DNA of 64,000 nt from Actinomycetes bacterium (GTDB lineage Bacteria > Actinomycetota > Actinomycetes > Propionibacteriales > Nocardioidaceae): contig JAEWOG010000045.1 of assembly GCA_023460975.1 (NCBI GenBank), forward strand, positions 62,001-126,000, given 5' to 3'. Positions within the stretch are counted from its first letter, which is position 1, and each line of letters starts with the position of its first letter. Shown one piece after another: positions 33,407-41,347 of the stretch. The notes below the pieces were generated by a model. That model did no database searches. It saw only the letters and a list, made by a program, of their open reading frames with translations, and was not told where the DNA came from. Position numbers and translations under genes: made by a program.

Positions 33407-34348
33407 TCACTTGCCTGCGCCCAGCGCCCGCACCACGGCACTCGGGCTCGGCCGTCCCAGGTGGGCGGCCATCCACGTGCTGGTCTCGACGAGGGCGTCG
33501 AGGTCGACCCCGTGATGGATCCCGAGGCCCTGCAGCATCCACGCCAAGTCCTCGGTGGCGAGGTTGCCGGTCGCCGACTTCGCGTACGGGCATCCGCCCA
33601 GCCCACCAGCGCTGGCGTCGAACGTGTGGACACCGGCCTGGAGCGCGGCGTACGTGTTGGCGAGCGCCTGCCCGTAGGTGTCGTGGAAGTGCAGGGCCAG
33701 CCGGTCGACACTGACGCCGGCATCGGCGAACGCGGCGAGCAGCGCGCGGACGTGTCCCGGGGTGGCCACGCCGATGGTGTCGCCGAGGCTGAGCTGGTTG
33801 GCCCCCATGTCGAGCAGCCGCGTGCCCGCCTCGACGACGCGCTCGAGAGCGACCGCGCCCTCCCAGGGGTCGCCGAAGCACATCGACACGTACGCCCGCA
33901 CGTCCGCGCCGGAGTCGCGGGCGCGGCGCACGGTCGGCTCGAACATGGCGAACTGCTCGTCGTAGGTGCGGTTGAGGTTCTTGGACGCGAACGTCTCCGT
34001 GGCCGCGACGAACACCGCTACGTGCTCCAGCCCCAGAGCCAGCGCACGGTCCAGTCCCCGCTCGTTGGGAACCAACACCGGGCAGCGGCGCCCGGCAGCC
34101 CCGAGCACGGTCATGAGTTCCTCTGCGTCGGCGAGCTGCGGCACCCAGTCCGGGTGGACGAAGCTGGTCGCCTCGACGAGCGGCAGGCCGGCGGCGAGGA
34201 GCCGTACGACGAACTCGGCCTTCACGTCGACGGGGAGGATCGCCTTCTCGTTCTGGAGGCCATCGCGCGGGCCGACCTCGTAGATCGTGACGCGGTGCGG
34301 GAGCCCTTCCTCGGTGAAGGTCATCGGCAGGTCGGGCACGGCACTCAT
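33407..34348 (-). CDS. Hydroxymethylglutaryl-CoA lyase
   Basis: 313 residues. Splits HMG-CoA to acetoacetate and acetyl-CoA, the last step of leucine breakdown. Signature motifs: VGPRDGLQNEKA (~residues 25-36, catalytic Arg/Asp), metal ligands in HFHDTYGQALAN (~218-229), and the active-site cysteine loop GLGGCPYAKSATGN (~247-260). It lies just downstream of the methylcrotonyl-CoA carboxylase genes in the same direction, separated by repeat array 3. AGGAG precedes ATG 34348. Confidence 0.92.
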   Translation of the reverse strand: MSAVPDLPMTFTEEGLPHRVTIYEVGPRDGLQNEKAILPVDVKAEFVVRLLAAGLPLVEATSFVHPDWVPQLADAEELMTVLGAAGRRCPVLVPNERGLDRALALGLEHVAVFVAATETFASKNLNRTYDEQFAMFEPTVRRARDSGADVRAYVSMCFGDPWEGAVALERVVEAGTRLLDMGANQLSLGDTIGVATPGHVRALLAAFADAGVSVDRLALHFHDTYGQALANTYAALQAGVHTFDASAGGLGGCPYAKSATGNLATEDLAWMLQGLGIHHGVDLDALVETSTWMAAHLGRPSPSAVVRALGAGK

Positions 34349-34369
34349 CGGGCTACTCCTGCCTGGTCA

Positions 34370-34503
34370 GCGTCATACGATTCCGCCCCAGCCCGCCTGG
34401 CGTCATACAAAGCGGTCCCATCCCCCGTGGCGTCATACAAAGCCGTACGTATAGGTGCGGGTTCGTATGACGCACCGCCAGCCCGAGCGGATTCGTATGA
34501 CGC
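34370..34503. repeat. Phased GCGTCATAC array 3 (3 direct, 2 inverted half-sites)
   Basis: Direct sites start at 34370, 34400 and 34430 and inverted sites are 34465-34473 and 34495-34503: all spacings are exactly 30 bp. The flip region 34430-34473 is a 44-bp unit with GTACGTATAGGTGC near its centre, like the cores of array 2. It sits inside the leucine-degradation operon between the carboxylase alpha and lyase genes, so it would be transcribed. Confidence 0.85.
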
Positions 34504-34538
34504 ACCCCAGCCGGGGCCCGGCCCGTACGTCACCGCGC

Positions 34539-36476
34539 TCATGCCGGCTCCACCACGAAGAGGGACGCGCCGAGCGCGACCTGGCTGCCCGCGGCGGCAC
34601 CGACGTGGGTGACCGTGCCGGCGAACGGTGCCTTCAGCGCCAGCTCCATCTTCATCGCCTCCATGACACCCAGCGTCTCACCTTCCGCGACCTGTTGTCC
34701 GGCCTCGACGTTGACCGCGAGCACCGTGCCGGGCATCGGCGCCACGAGCGAGCCGTCGCCGTCAGCACCGCCCTCGCCTGCGAAGGGGTCGGGGGTGGCG
34801 AAGACGAAGCGCTGCCCCTGCAGCGACCCCTCCCACGGCCCGGAGTCCTTGAGAAAAGTGGCCGTGAGACCGCCCTGCGAGACACCGCGCATCACCAGCC
34901 CCCGTCGGGCCACGGACCCGTCCGCCCACCCCGTCAGCACGGCGTCCGGCACCGGGTCGTACGGGTGGCCGTCGACGACGAACGGTCCCCTCGGCCCTCC
35001 GATGCGGTAGCCGTCCGCGGCCCAGGGGTCGTCCGCCGCCGGCTCCGACACGCTCTGGAGCACCACGCCCAGGAGCCGCCGGATGGGGGCTTCCTCAGGG
35101 GCGGGCACGACGTGATGGTCGAGCCACGCCGTGTCGATCTGCGCGTCGCGGAACTCATCGGAAGCGCTCAGCGCCCGCAGGAACCCGGCGTTCGTCGTGA
35201 GGCCGAAGATCGCCGTGGCGTCGAGCGCAGCCAGCAGCCGGGCGCGCGCCTCTTCACGGTCCGCGCCGTACGCGATCACCTTGCCGAGCATGGGGTCGTA
35301 CGCGGTCGAGACCTCCTGCCCCGACACGAGGGCGTGGTCCACCCGTACGCCGGGCAGCGTGGGGCCGTGCTGCGGGTCCGGGAAGTCGCGCTCGGTGGCG
35401 AAGCCGGCCCACGTCACGTGCGTCGCCACGCCCGCCTGGGGCAGGAAGCCACCGAAGGAGTCCTCGGCATAGACCCGCGCTTCGATCGCGTGGCCGTCCA
35501 GGCTCACCTCGTCCTGGGTGAAGTCGAACGCCTCCCCGGTGGCGACGGCGAGCTGCAGTGCCACGAGGTCGAGGGCTCCGCCGCGCACGCGTACGACCTC
35601 CTCGGTGACCGGGTGCTCGACCTGGAGGCGGGTGTTCATCTCGAGGAAGTAGAAGCCGTCACCGCTGGCTGCGTCGACGTCGTTGTCGAGGAGGAACTCG
35701 ACCGTCCCGGCGCCGGTGTAGCCGACCTGTGCCGCCAGCGCGACCGCAGCCGACGTGATCGCGTCACGCTGGGCCCCGGTGAGGGTGGGCGCGGGGGCCT
35801 CCTCCAGGACCTTCTGGTGGCGGCGCTGGGTGGAGCAGTCGCGCTCGTAGAAGTGCAGGACGCTCCCGTGGGTGTCCCCGACGACCTGGACCTCGATGTG
35901 GCGCCCGGAGGCGACGTACTTCTCCACCAGCATCGTGTCGTCGCCGAACGAGCTGGCCGCCTCCCGCTTCGCCGCCGCCAACGCCTCCGCGAAGTCCTCG
36001 CTCGAGGCCACCACGCGCATGCCCTTGCCGCCGCCGCCGGCAGCGGCCTTGACCAGCACCGGGTAGGCGAACGTGGCCGGGTCCTCGGCGAGGTCGTAGG
36101 AGGGCACCACCGGCACGCCGGCGGCCAGCGCGATCTCGCGGGCCGCGTCCTTGCGGCCCATCGCGTCCATCACCTCGGCGGACGGGCCGACGAGGACGAT
36201 CCCGGCGTCGGCCAGGGCGCGGGCGAACGGCGCCCGCTCGGAGAGGAAGCCGTACCCGGGATGGACGTGGGACGCGCCGACCTGCACGGCCGCGGCCACC
36301 ACGGCGTCGATGTCGAGGTAGGACTCCACACGCACCGCGACGTCGGCCTCCAGCGTGTGCGGGGCGAGCGCGTCGAGGTCGGTGTGGATCGCGACCGTGC
36401 GCCAGCCCAGCGCGGAGGCCGTACGGAACACTCGGCGCGCGATCTCGCCCCGGTTGGCCACCAACAGTGTGTTCAT
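34539..36476 (-). CDS. Methylcrotonyl-CoA carboxylase alpha (biotin) subunit
   Basis: 645 residues. Biotin carboxylase domain first (NRGEIARRVFRTA ~8-20; ATP-grasp loop KAAAGGGGKGM ~148-158; EMNTRLQVEHPVTEE ~280-294), then a BT-type linker domain, then the C-terminal biotinyl domain with EAMKMELAL (~608-616). Carboxylates biotin with ATP and bicarbonate. Association with HMG-CoA lyase and a carboxyltransferase of the MccB type points to 3-methylcrotonyl-CoA rather than acetyl- or propionyl-CoA. GGAGG stands 7 bases before ATG 36476. Confidence 0.88.
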   Translation of the reverse strand: MNTLLVANRGEIARRVFRTASALGWRTVAIHTDLDALAPHTLEADVAVRVESYLDIDAVVAAAVQVGASHVHPGYGFLSERAPFARALADAGIVLVGPSAEVMDAMGRKDAAREIALAAGVPVVPSYDLAEDPATFAYPVLVKAAAGGGGKGMRVVASSEDFAEALAAAKREAASSFGDDTMLVEKYVASGRHIEVQVVGDTHGSVLHFYERDCSTQRRHQKVLEEAPAPTLTGAQRDAITSAAVALAAQVGYTGAGTVEFLLDNDVDAASGDGFYFLEMNTRLQVEHPVTEEVVRVRGGALDLVALQLAVATGEAFDFTQDEVSLDGHAIEARVYAEDSFGGFLPQAGVATHVTWAGFATERDFPDPQHGPTLPGVRVDHALVSGQEVSTAYDPMLGKVIAYGADREEARARLLAALDATAIFGLTTNAGFLRALSASDEFRDAQIDTAWLDHHVVPAPEEAPIRRLLGVVLQSVSEPAADDPWAADGYRIGGPRGPFVVDGHPYDPVPDAVLTGWADGSVARRGLVMRGVSQGGLTATFLKDSGPWEGSLQGQRFVFATPDPFAGEGGADGDGSLVAPMPGTVLAVNVEAGQQVAEGETLGVMEAMKMELALKAPFAGTVTHVGAAAGSQVALGASLFVVEPA

Positions 36477-36502
36477 ACGTTGCCTCCGTTGCCCGCTCCG
36501 CT

Positions 36503-36647
36503 GGTTGAGCTTGTCGAAACCACGCCCACGCGCTGCGTTCGTTCCTCACGCGACCGGATGTTTCGACTCGCCCGTCGCGACCTCGTCCCTCGGTCGCGGG
36601 GCTCGCTCAACCTGAGCTCGCCCACGTGCTGCGTTCGTTCCTCACGC
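36503..36647. repeat. REP-like repeats and 28-bp direct repeat between carboxylase genes
   Basis: GGTTGAGCTTGTCGAAACC (36503-36521) opens the region. A 28-bp sequence containing GCTGCGTTCGTTCCTCACGC is present at 36524-36551 and again at 36620-36647 with one mismatch, flanking further fragments of the REP family (TGTTTCGACTCG at 36559; GCTCAACC at 36605). It lies in the 183-bp gap inside the operon and would be in the message. Confidence 0.7.
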
Positions 36648-36659
36648 ATCACTGCTCGC

Positions 36660-38240
36660 TCACATCCTGAAGATTCCGTAGCGGGGCTCAGCGATCTCCT
36701 GCCGGGAGGCGATCGAGAGCGCCATGCCGAGCACGCGCCGGGTGTCGGCGGGTTCGATGATCCCGTCGTCCCACAGGCGCGCGGTGGAGTAGTACGCCGA
36801 GCCCTGGGTGTCGTACTGCTCCCGGATGGGGGCGCGGAACGCCGCCTCGTCCTCGGCGCTCCACTCCTCGCCGCGAGCCTCGATGCCGTCGCGCTTGACG
36901 GTGGCCAGCACCGTCGCGGCCTGTTCGCCGCCCATCACGGAGATCTTGGCGTTGGGCCACATCCACAGGAATCGGGGGTCGTACGCACGCCCGCACATGC
37001 CGTAGTTGCCGGCGCCGTACGAGCCGCCGATGACGACGGTGTACTTCGGCACGACCGAGCACGAGACCGCGGTGACCAGCTTGGCGCCGTCGCGCGCGAT
37101 GCCGCCGTTCTCGTACTCCCGCCCGACCATGAAGCCGGAGATGTTCTGCAGGAAGACCAGCGGGATCTTGCGCTGGTTGCTCAGCTCGATGAAGTGCGCA
37201 CCCTTGAGCGCGGACTCGCTGAAGAGGATGCCGTTGTTGGCGACGATGCCGACGTCGTGACCCCAGATCTTCGCGAAGCCGCAGACCAGGGTGGTGCCGT
37301 AGAGCTTCTTGAACTCCGCGAACCTGCTGCCGTCGACGACGCGGCGGATGACCTCGCGCACGTCGTACGGGGTCCGCGGGTCCGCGGGGACCACGTCCAC
37401 GAGGGTGTCCGGTGACTCGAGCGGCTCCGCGACAGGGTCTCGACCAGCTCGACCGGCGGGGTCGTCGAAACCACCCCCCGGCAGGGTCTCCACGATCCGC
37501 CGCACGATGGCCAGAGCGTGGTCGTCGTCTTCGGCGAGATGGTCGACGACGCCGGACTCGCGCGCGTGCACGTCGCCGCCGCCGAGTTCCTCGGCAGTGA
37601 CGATCTCGCCGGTGGCCGCCTTCACGAGCGGCGGCCCGCCGAGGAAGATCGTGCCCTGGTTGCGCACGATGACGGTCTCGTCGCTCATGGCGGGGACGTA
37701 CGCCCCGCCCGCCGTGCAGGACCCCATGACGCTGGCGATCTGCGGGACGCCCCGCGCCGACAGCGTGGCCTGGTTGAAGAAGATGCGCCCGAAGTGCTCG
37801 CGGTCGGGGAACACCTCGTCCTGCATGGGCAGGAAGGCGCCGCCGGAGTCGACCAGCGCGATGCACGGCAGGTCGTTGTCAGCGGCGACCTGCTGGGCGC
37901 GCAGGTGCTTCTTGACGGTGAGGGGGTAGTAGGTGCCGCCCTTCACGGTCGCGTCGTTAGCGATGATCATGCACTCGCGGCCGCTGACTCGCCCGATGCC
38001 GGTGACGATGCCGGCGCTGGGGACGGCGTACTCATCCTCCGCCGTGCCATACATCCCGTACGCCGCAAGCGCGCTGAGCTCGAGGAACGGGCTACCGGGA
38101 TCGAGGAGGTGGTCGATACGGTCGCGTACGAGCAACTTGCCGCGCTGGACGTGCTTGGCGCGGGCGGAGGCCGAACCGCCCTGGCGGGCGCGGGTCAAGC
38201 GCTCGCGCAACTGGTCGACGAGCTCAGTCATCTCGGTCAC
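36660..38240 (-). CDS. Methylcrotonyl-CoA carboxylase beta (carboxyltransferase) subunit
   Basis: 526 residues, full-length carboxyltransferase. N-terminal crotonase-like half with ALVDSGGAFLPMQDEVFPD (~129-147) and GSCTAGGAYVPAMSDE (~170-185), C-terminal half with GFMVGREYENGGIARDGAKL (~366-385) and GGSYGAGNYGMCGRAYDPRFLW spanning ~402-423. Transfers CO2 from biotin to methylcrotonyl-CoA. Residues ~256-268 (FDDPAGRAGRDPV) are encoded by a REP-like repeat, apparently a tolerated insertion in the linker. GTG 38240 has TAACCT six bases upstream. Divergent from the TetR gene. Confidence 0.9.
   Translation of the reverse strand: MTEMTELVDQLRERLTRARQGGSASARAKHVQRGKLLVRDRIDHLLDPGSPFLELSALAAYGMYGTAEDEYAVPSAGIVTGIGRVSGRECMIIANDATVKGGTYYPLTVKKHLRAQQVAADNDLPCIALVDSGGAFLPMQDEVFPDREHFGRIFFNQATLSARGVPQIASVMGSCTAGGAYVPAMSDETVIVRNQGTIFLGGPPLVKAATGEIVTAEELGGGDVHARESGVVDHLAEDDDHALAIVRRIVETLPGGGFDDPAGRAGRDPVAEPLESPDTLVDVVPADPRTPYDVREVIRRVVDGSRFAEFKKLYGTTLVCGFAKIWGHDVGIVANNGILFSESALKGAHFIELSNQRKIPLVFLQNISGFMVGREYENGGIARDGAKLVTAVSCSVVPKYTVVIGGSYGAGNYGMCGRAYDPRFLWMWPNAKISVMGGEQAATVLATVKRDGIEARGEEWSAEDEAAFRAPIREQYDTQGSAYYSTARLWDDGIIEPADTRRVLGMALSIASRQEIAEPRYGIFRM
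37436..37472. repeat. REP-like repeat inside the carboxylase beta gene
   Basis: GGTCTCGACCAGCTCGACC (37436-37454) followed by GTCGTCGAAACC (37461-37472) reproduces the two half-motifs of the intergenic REP family in inverted arrangement. It is in frame and between the two domains. Confidence 0.65.
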
Positions 38241-38246
38241 GCACTC

Positions 38247-38266
38247 AGGTTAGCGATCATTAACCT
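38247..38266. promoter_or_regulatory. Probable TetR operator overlapping the leucine-operon -10 box
   Basis: AGGTTAGCGATCATTAACCT: 6-bp perfect arms around an 8-bp core containing GATC. Read on the minus strand, its first arm is TAACCT (38252-38247), which is the -10 box six bases before GTG 38240, so repressor binding would block that promoter directly. Confidence 0.65.
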
Positions 38267-38309
38267 GCCGCGCCAGTGGTCACCTCGGGGCGGGAGGGTG
38301 AAGGCCCGC

Positions 38310-38315
38310 TAACCT
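38310..38315 (+). promoter_or_regulatory. -10 box and half-operator for the TetR gene
   Basis: TAACCT six bases before GTG 38322. The same GCTAACCT half-site occurs in the operator at 38247-38266, suggesting autoregulation. Confidence 0.45.
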
Positions 38316-38321
38316 CAGCCC

Positions 38322-38873
38322 GTGACTCCCCGGCGCCAGCAGATCCTCGACACCGCGGCGGAGCTGTTCGCCCGCCGCGGGTTCCACGGGGTCTCGGTGG
38401 CCGAGCTCGGTGCTGCGTGTGGCGTGTCCGGCCCCGCGCTCTACAAGCACTTCGCGTCCAAGGACGACGTGTTGGCGGAGATGCTCATCTCGATCTCGGA
38501 AGAGCTCCTCAGCGTCGGCACGCAGCGGGTCCACCAGGCCGACGACCCTGCCTCGGCGCTGCGCGCGCTCGTCGCATGGCACGTGGACTTCGCGCTCGCC
38601 CACCAGGCGCTGATCGTGGTGCAGGACCGGGACTGGAGCTCCCTGCCCGCCGAGGCACGCGAGAAGGTACGCGGCCTGCAGCGGTCCTACGTCGACCTGT
38701 GGGCCGCACAGCTGCGACTGCTCCGTGACGACCTGGGGCTCGACGAGGCGCGCGCCCGCGCCCACGCGACGTTCGGCCTGATCAACTCGACCCCCCACTC
38801 GAGCCTGATCGACGCCGACGCCATGCGCGCAACGCTCCGAGAGATGGCCGGCCGGGCGCTCGGCCTGGACTGA
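38322..38873 (+). CDS. TetR-family regulator of the leucine-degradation operon
   Basis: 183 residues. N-terminal TetR helix-turn-helix: ILDTAAELFARRGFHGVSVAELGAACGV spans ~8-35, with GPALYKHFASKDDVL the recognition helix and following turn (~37-51). The C-terminal ligand domain is unassigned; isovaleryl- or methylcrotonyl-CoA would fit the context. It is divergent from the carboxylase beta gene, with a strong dyad over both promoters. GTG start, leaderless. Confidence 0.87.
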   Translation: MTPRRQQILDTAAELFARRGFHGVSVAELGAACGVSGPALYKHFASKDDVLAEMLISISEELLSVGTQRVHQADDPASALRALVAWHVDFALAHQALIVVQDRDWSSLPAEAREKVRGLQRSYVDLWAAQLRLLRDDLGLDEARARAHATFGLINSTPHSSLIDADAMRATLREMAGRALGLD

Positions 38874-38920
38874 AGCGTCAGGGCCGCGCGATCAACGTCG
38901 CGGGAGCCCGCCGAGGGACC

Positions 38921-38939
38921 TGAGGCAAGGCTTCGCTCA
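38921..38939. promoter_or_regulatory. IdeR/DmdR-like iron box before the ferritin gene
   Basis: TGAGGCAAGGCTTCGCTCA agrees with the 19-bp iron-box consensus (TTAGGTTAGGCTAACCTAA) at 12 positions and is itself symmetric (TGAG/CTCA and AAG/CTT). It lies about 38-56 bp upstream of the predicted transcription start, a position suited to activation, as IdeR does at mycobacterial ferritin. Confidence 0.45.
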
Positions 38940-38963
38940 GAGGCGGTTGTCGCTCCCCGCGGC

Positions 38964-38969
38964 TAGATT
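38964..38969 (+). promoter_or_regulatory. Candidate -10 box for ferritin
   Basis: TAGATT seven bases before ATG 38977; no ribosome-binding site is present. Confidence 0.45.
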
Positions 38970-38976
38970 GGGACCC

Positions 38977-39492
38977 ATGAAGATGGGAACCGCACTCGAG
39001 AAGGCCTTCAACGACCAGATCACGCTGGAGTTCTCTGCCTCGCTGGTCTACCGCCAGCTCGCGATCGAGCTCGACGAGATGGACCTCCCCGGCATGGCGT
39101 CGTGGCTGCGCCACCAGGCGGACGAGGAGATCGTCCACGCCAACAAGTTCATCGACCACGTCTCCGACCGCGGCAACAAGGCCGTCATCGGCGCGATCGC
39201 TGCGCCCCAGGTCGCCGTGTCCTCCGTCCTCGACGCCTTCGAGGCCGCATACGAGCACGAGCAGAAGGTGTCGGAGTCGATCCGCAACCTCTACCGCGCC
39301 GCAGAGAAGGACAGCGACCTCGACTCCCGCCCGCTTCTCAACTTCTTCATCGAGGAGCAGATCGAGGAGGAGGCGACCGTCTCCGAGATCATCGGCCGCA
39401 TCAAGATGATCAACGACGACGGCCCCGGCCTGCTGCGCCTCGACGAGGAGCTCGGCGCCCGCCCGGTCGGCACGACCGAGGTCGCCGGCTGA
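38977..39492 (+). CDS. Bacterial non-heme ferritin
   Basis: 171 residues, the typical ferritin subunit that oxidises Fe(II) and stores iron in a 24-mer shell. Ferroxidase residues are visible in QITLEFSASLVYRQLA (~residues 11-26), WLRHQADEEIVHANKF (~44-59) and FFIEEQIEEEATV (~124-136). The later end is acidic and lacks the haem-binding Met of bacterioferritins. An iron-box-like dyad at 38921 suggests iron-dependent activation. Confidence 0.92.
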   Translation: MKMGTALEKAFNDQITLEFSASLVYRQLAIELDEMDLPGMASWLRHQADEEIVHANKFIDHVSDRGNKAVIGAIAAPQVAVSSVLDAFEAAYEHEQKVSESIRNLYRAAEKDSDLDSRPLLNFFIEEQIEEEATVSEIIGRIKMINDDGPGLLRLDEELGARPVGTTEVAG

Positions 39493-39534
39493 TCGCCCAG
39501 ACCCGCTGAGGGACGACGCGCGCCCGGTCGGCCG

Positions 39535-40230
39535 TCACAGCCACCGGGCGACGTCGCCTCCGCGCTCGAACGCGTCCAGGAGCCGGGCCGCGCGCTCCGC
39601 CGCTTCCTGGGCGACGTCAAGGTCCTCATCCGTTCCAGACCCATCCGTTCCTGACCCTTCTGGGGACGCGTCGCCAGCCCCCGACAGCTGATGCAGCCGC
39701 GCCAGCAGCTGCTCGCGGTCCAGCCCGCGCAGGTGCAGCAGGACCAACGGATCGGCGTCGACCAGCCACACCACCTGGGTCAGCACCGCCAGCGCGTGCA
39801 CACACGGCGAGGCCCACCCGTCGCAGCCACACGTGGCGTCGAGGTCTCCCGCGTACGGCAGCGCCTCGACCCCCGTCTCCTCCGACGCCTCCAGGAACGC
39901 CTCCGGCAGTCCGCCCTTGAGCAGCGTGCCCAGCCAACCCGAGCCCGATGCCACCGCCTCGACCTGCGCCTGCGCCTCAGCGTCGTCGAAGACCGGCACC
40001 TCAATCCGTACGGTCCACGCATCGTCGCCGTCCATCACGGCCGCCACGACGCGGCCGGGGGCCACCTCGATCGCGCCGACGTCGCCCCCACGCGCCAGGC
40101 GCCGGCCCGTACGCAGGTCCGCCTCGCCGTACGAGGCCTCCTCGACCGTGGCCGCCAACGCCCGCGCCCAAGCGGAGCGGACCGTCGCCAAGCGTCGGGG
40201 AGCGATCCGCGGATGGGTCACTGCCGTCAC
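39535..40230 (-). CDS. SWIM zinc finger protein
   Basis: 231 residues. The SWIM motif CGCDGWASPCVH (~residues 134-145, CxCx6CxH) binds zinc and is used in DNA or protein contacts. Such proteins are often encoded near SNF2-type helicases in actinobacteria, and one lies about 2 kb away (42189-44987) in the same orientation with type VII secretion genes in between. An acidic Gly/Ser/Thr-rich segment (GSGTDGSGTDED) lies near the C terminus. GTG 40230 starts the conserved THPRIAPRRL block. Confidence 0.8.
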   Translation of the reverse strand: MTAVTHPRIAPRRLATVRSAWARALAATVEEASYGEADLRTGRRLARGGDVGAIEVAPGRVVAAVMDGDDAWTVRIEVPVFDDAEAQAQVEAVASGSGWLGTLLKGGLPEAFLEASEETGVEALPYAGDLDATCGCDGWASPCVHALAVLTQVVWLVDADPLVLLHLRGLDREQLLARLHQLSGAGDASPEGSGTDGSGTDEDLDVAQEAAERAARLLDAFERGGDVARWL

Positions 40231-40267
40231 AGCACCAGACTCCCACCCTGGCCGAAAGGGCCGGGGC

Positions 40268-40585
40268 TCAGGTAGGGCGCTGCCAGGGGTCGAGGTCAGC
40301 CCGGGCCTGCTCCACAAGGCGCTCCTGCTCCTCGAGGCCCATCGCGTCCCAGCGCTCCCAGCCGCGCTCAGCGAGTGGGGTCAAGAACTCCGCGAAGGAC
40401 TCACTGCGGGCGAGGTCGCGCAGAGAGGCCCGACCGGCGAGGACGTCCTCGATGCGGCCGCGCATTTCAGTCTCATCCGCCTGGTCGCGCAGGATCCGCA
40501 GTGACTCGCGCAGCGAACGGTCAAGGTGAGAGTCGTGCTGGAACGTCGGCAGGAGGGGCGACTCTTCGTCGCGCTCGTCGGGCAT
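40268..40585 (-). CDS. Small conserved-looking helical protein downstream of WXG-like gene
   Basis: 105 residues, highly charged and helical, no motif recognised. Its ATG 40585 shares one base with the TGA of the preceding type VII substrate gene, so it is translationally coupled and probably works with it, for instance as a chaperone; that is an inference from position only. Confidence 0.6.
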   Translation of the reverse strand: MPDERDEESPLLPTFQHDSHLDRSLRESLRILRDQADETEMRGRIEDVLAGRASLRDLARSESFAEFLTPLAERGWERWDAMGLEEQERLVEQARADLDPWQRPT

Positions 40586-41298
40586 CAGGCGTTCGCGTTG
40601 TTGTAGGCGCCGGGCAGCTGCTCCGTCGTGAAACCGTCCAGGGACGACAGCGAACCCGCGATGAGCCCGAGGAGGGCCTCGCACGCGGTCCACACCTTGG
40701 CCCGGATGTCGAGGATCTCCGCCACGATCTTGGCGCCCTTGTAGATGGAGTAGCCCGCGGCTCCCCCGCCTACGATGCCGCCGACGACGGTCCATGAGGA
40801 GGCCGCTGCCGCCGCCAGGGAGATGCCTGCCGCGATCGCGTAGTCGATGAGCGACTCCACCAGAGAGCCCACGGCGTTGGCGAACTCCTTCACCCCGAAG
40901 GCGGTCGTCTCGTACTGGCTGGCGATGTCGTCGAAGTTGGCCTTCATGGCGGAGAGCTGGCTCGCCACGTTGGAGAAGTACGTCTCGGCGGCCGCCGCGG
41001 CCTTGCCGTCCCAGCCCCCCAACAGGGCCGCGAGCTCCTCGTTGACGGCGTCAGACGACTTCTGGCAGAACGTTCCGAGATTCTCCAGAGCGTTCGCCGC
41101 ACGACCGACCTCCTCCCAGTCGCCAGCGAACCATTCACCGATCTCCACGGACAGGTTGGGGCCGCCCATCTTGTCGATGGCGACGATCGCCCAGTGTCCC
41201 AGCGAGATCAGGTCGCCGATGTGCAGGAAGGTGTCCATGGCAGACGGGATGAGGGGCGTGGCGACAGGCGTTGTCAACGCCGCGGTGGGATCGATCAT
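40585..41298 (-). CDS. Type VII secretion (WXG100-like) substrate with hydrophobic tail
   Basis: 237 residues. After a short N-terminal region, ~residues 75-160 form the helix-turn-helix of WXG100-like proteins with GGWDGKAAAAAETYFSN at the turn (WDG for WxG) and a YxxxE-like YETTAFGVKEF near the end. A long Ala/Gly-rich hydrophobic stretch (~165-200) resembles large Esp-type or toxin-carrier substrates. AGGAG precedes ATG 41298. It follows an EspC-like gene; no Ecc component is in the window. Confidence 0.7.
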   Translation of the reverse strand: MIDPTAALTTPVATPLIPSAMDTFLHIGDLISLGHWAIVAIDKMGGPNLSVEIGEWFAGDWEEVGRAANALENLGTFCQKSSDAVNEELAALLGGWDGKAAAAAETYFSNVASQLSAMKANFDDIASQYETTAFGVKEFANAVGSLVESLIDYAIAAGISLAAAAASSWTVVGGIVGGGAAGYSIYKGAKIVAEILDIRAKVWTACEALLGLIAGSLSSLDGFTTEQLPGAYNNANA

Positions 41299-41347
41299 GG
41301 GATGCTCCTGGGTCACTCGCTCCGCAGCGGGTGCGGACGGACTGGGG

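Noticed and set aside
34455..37415. 986-codon plus-strand frame antisense to the carboxylase genes
   Set aside because: Antisense shadow; the minus strand encodes full-length biotin carboxylase and carboxyltransferase motifs.
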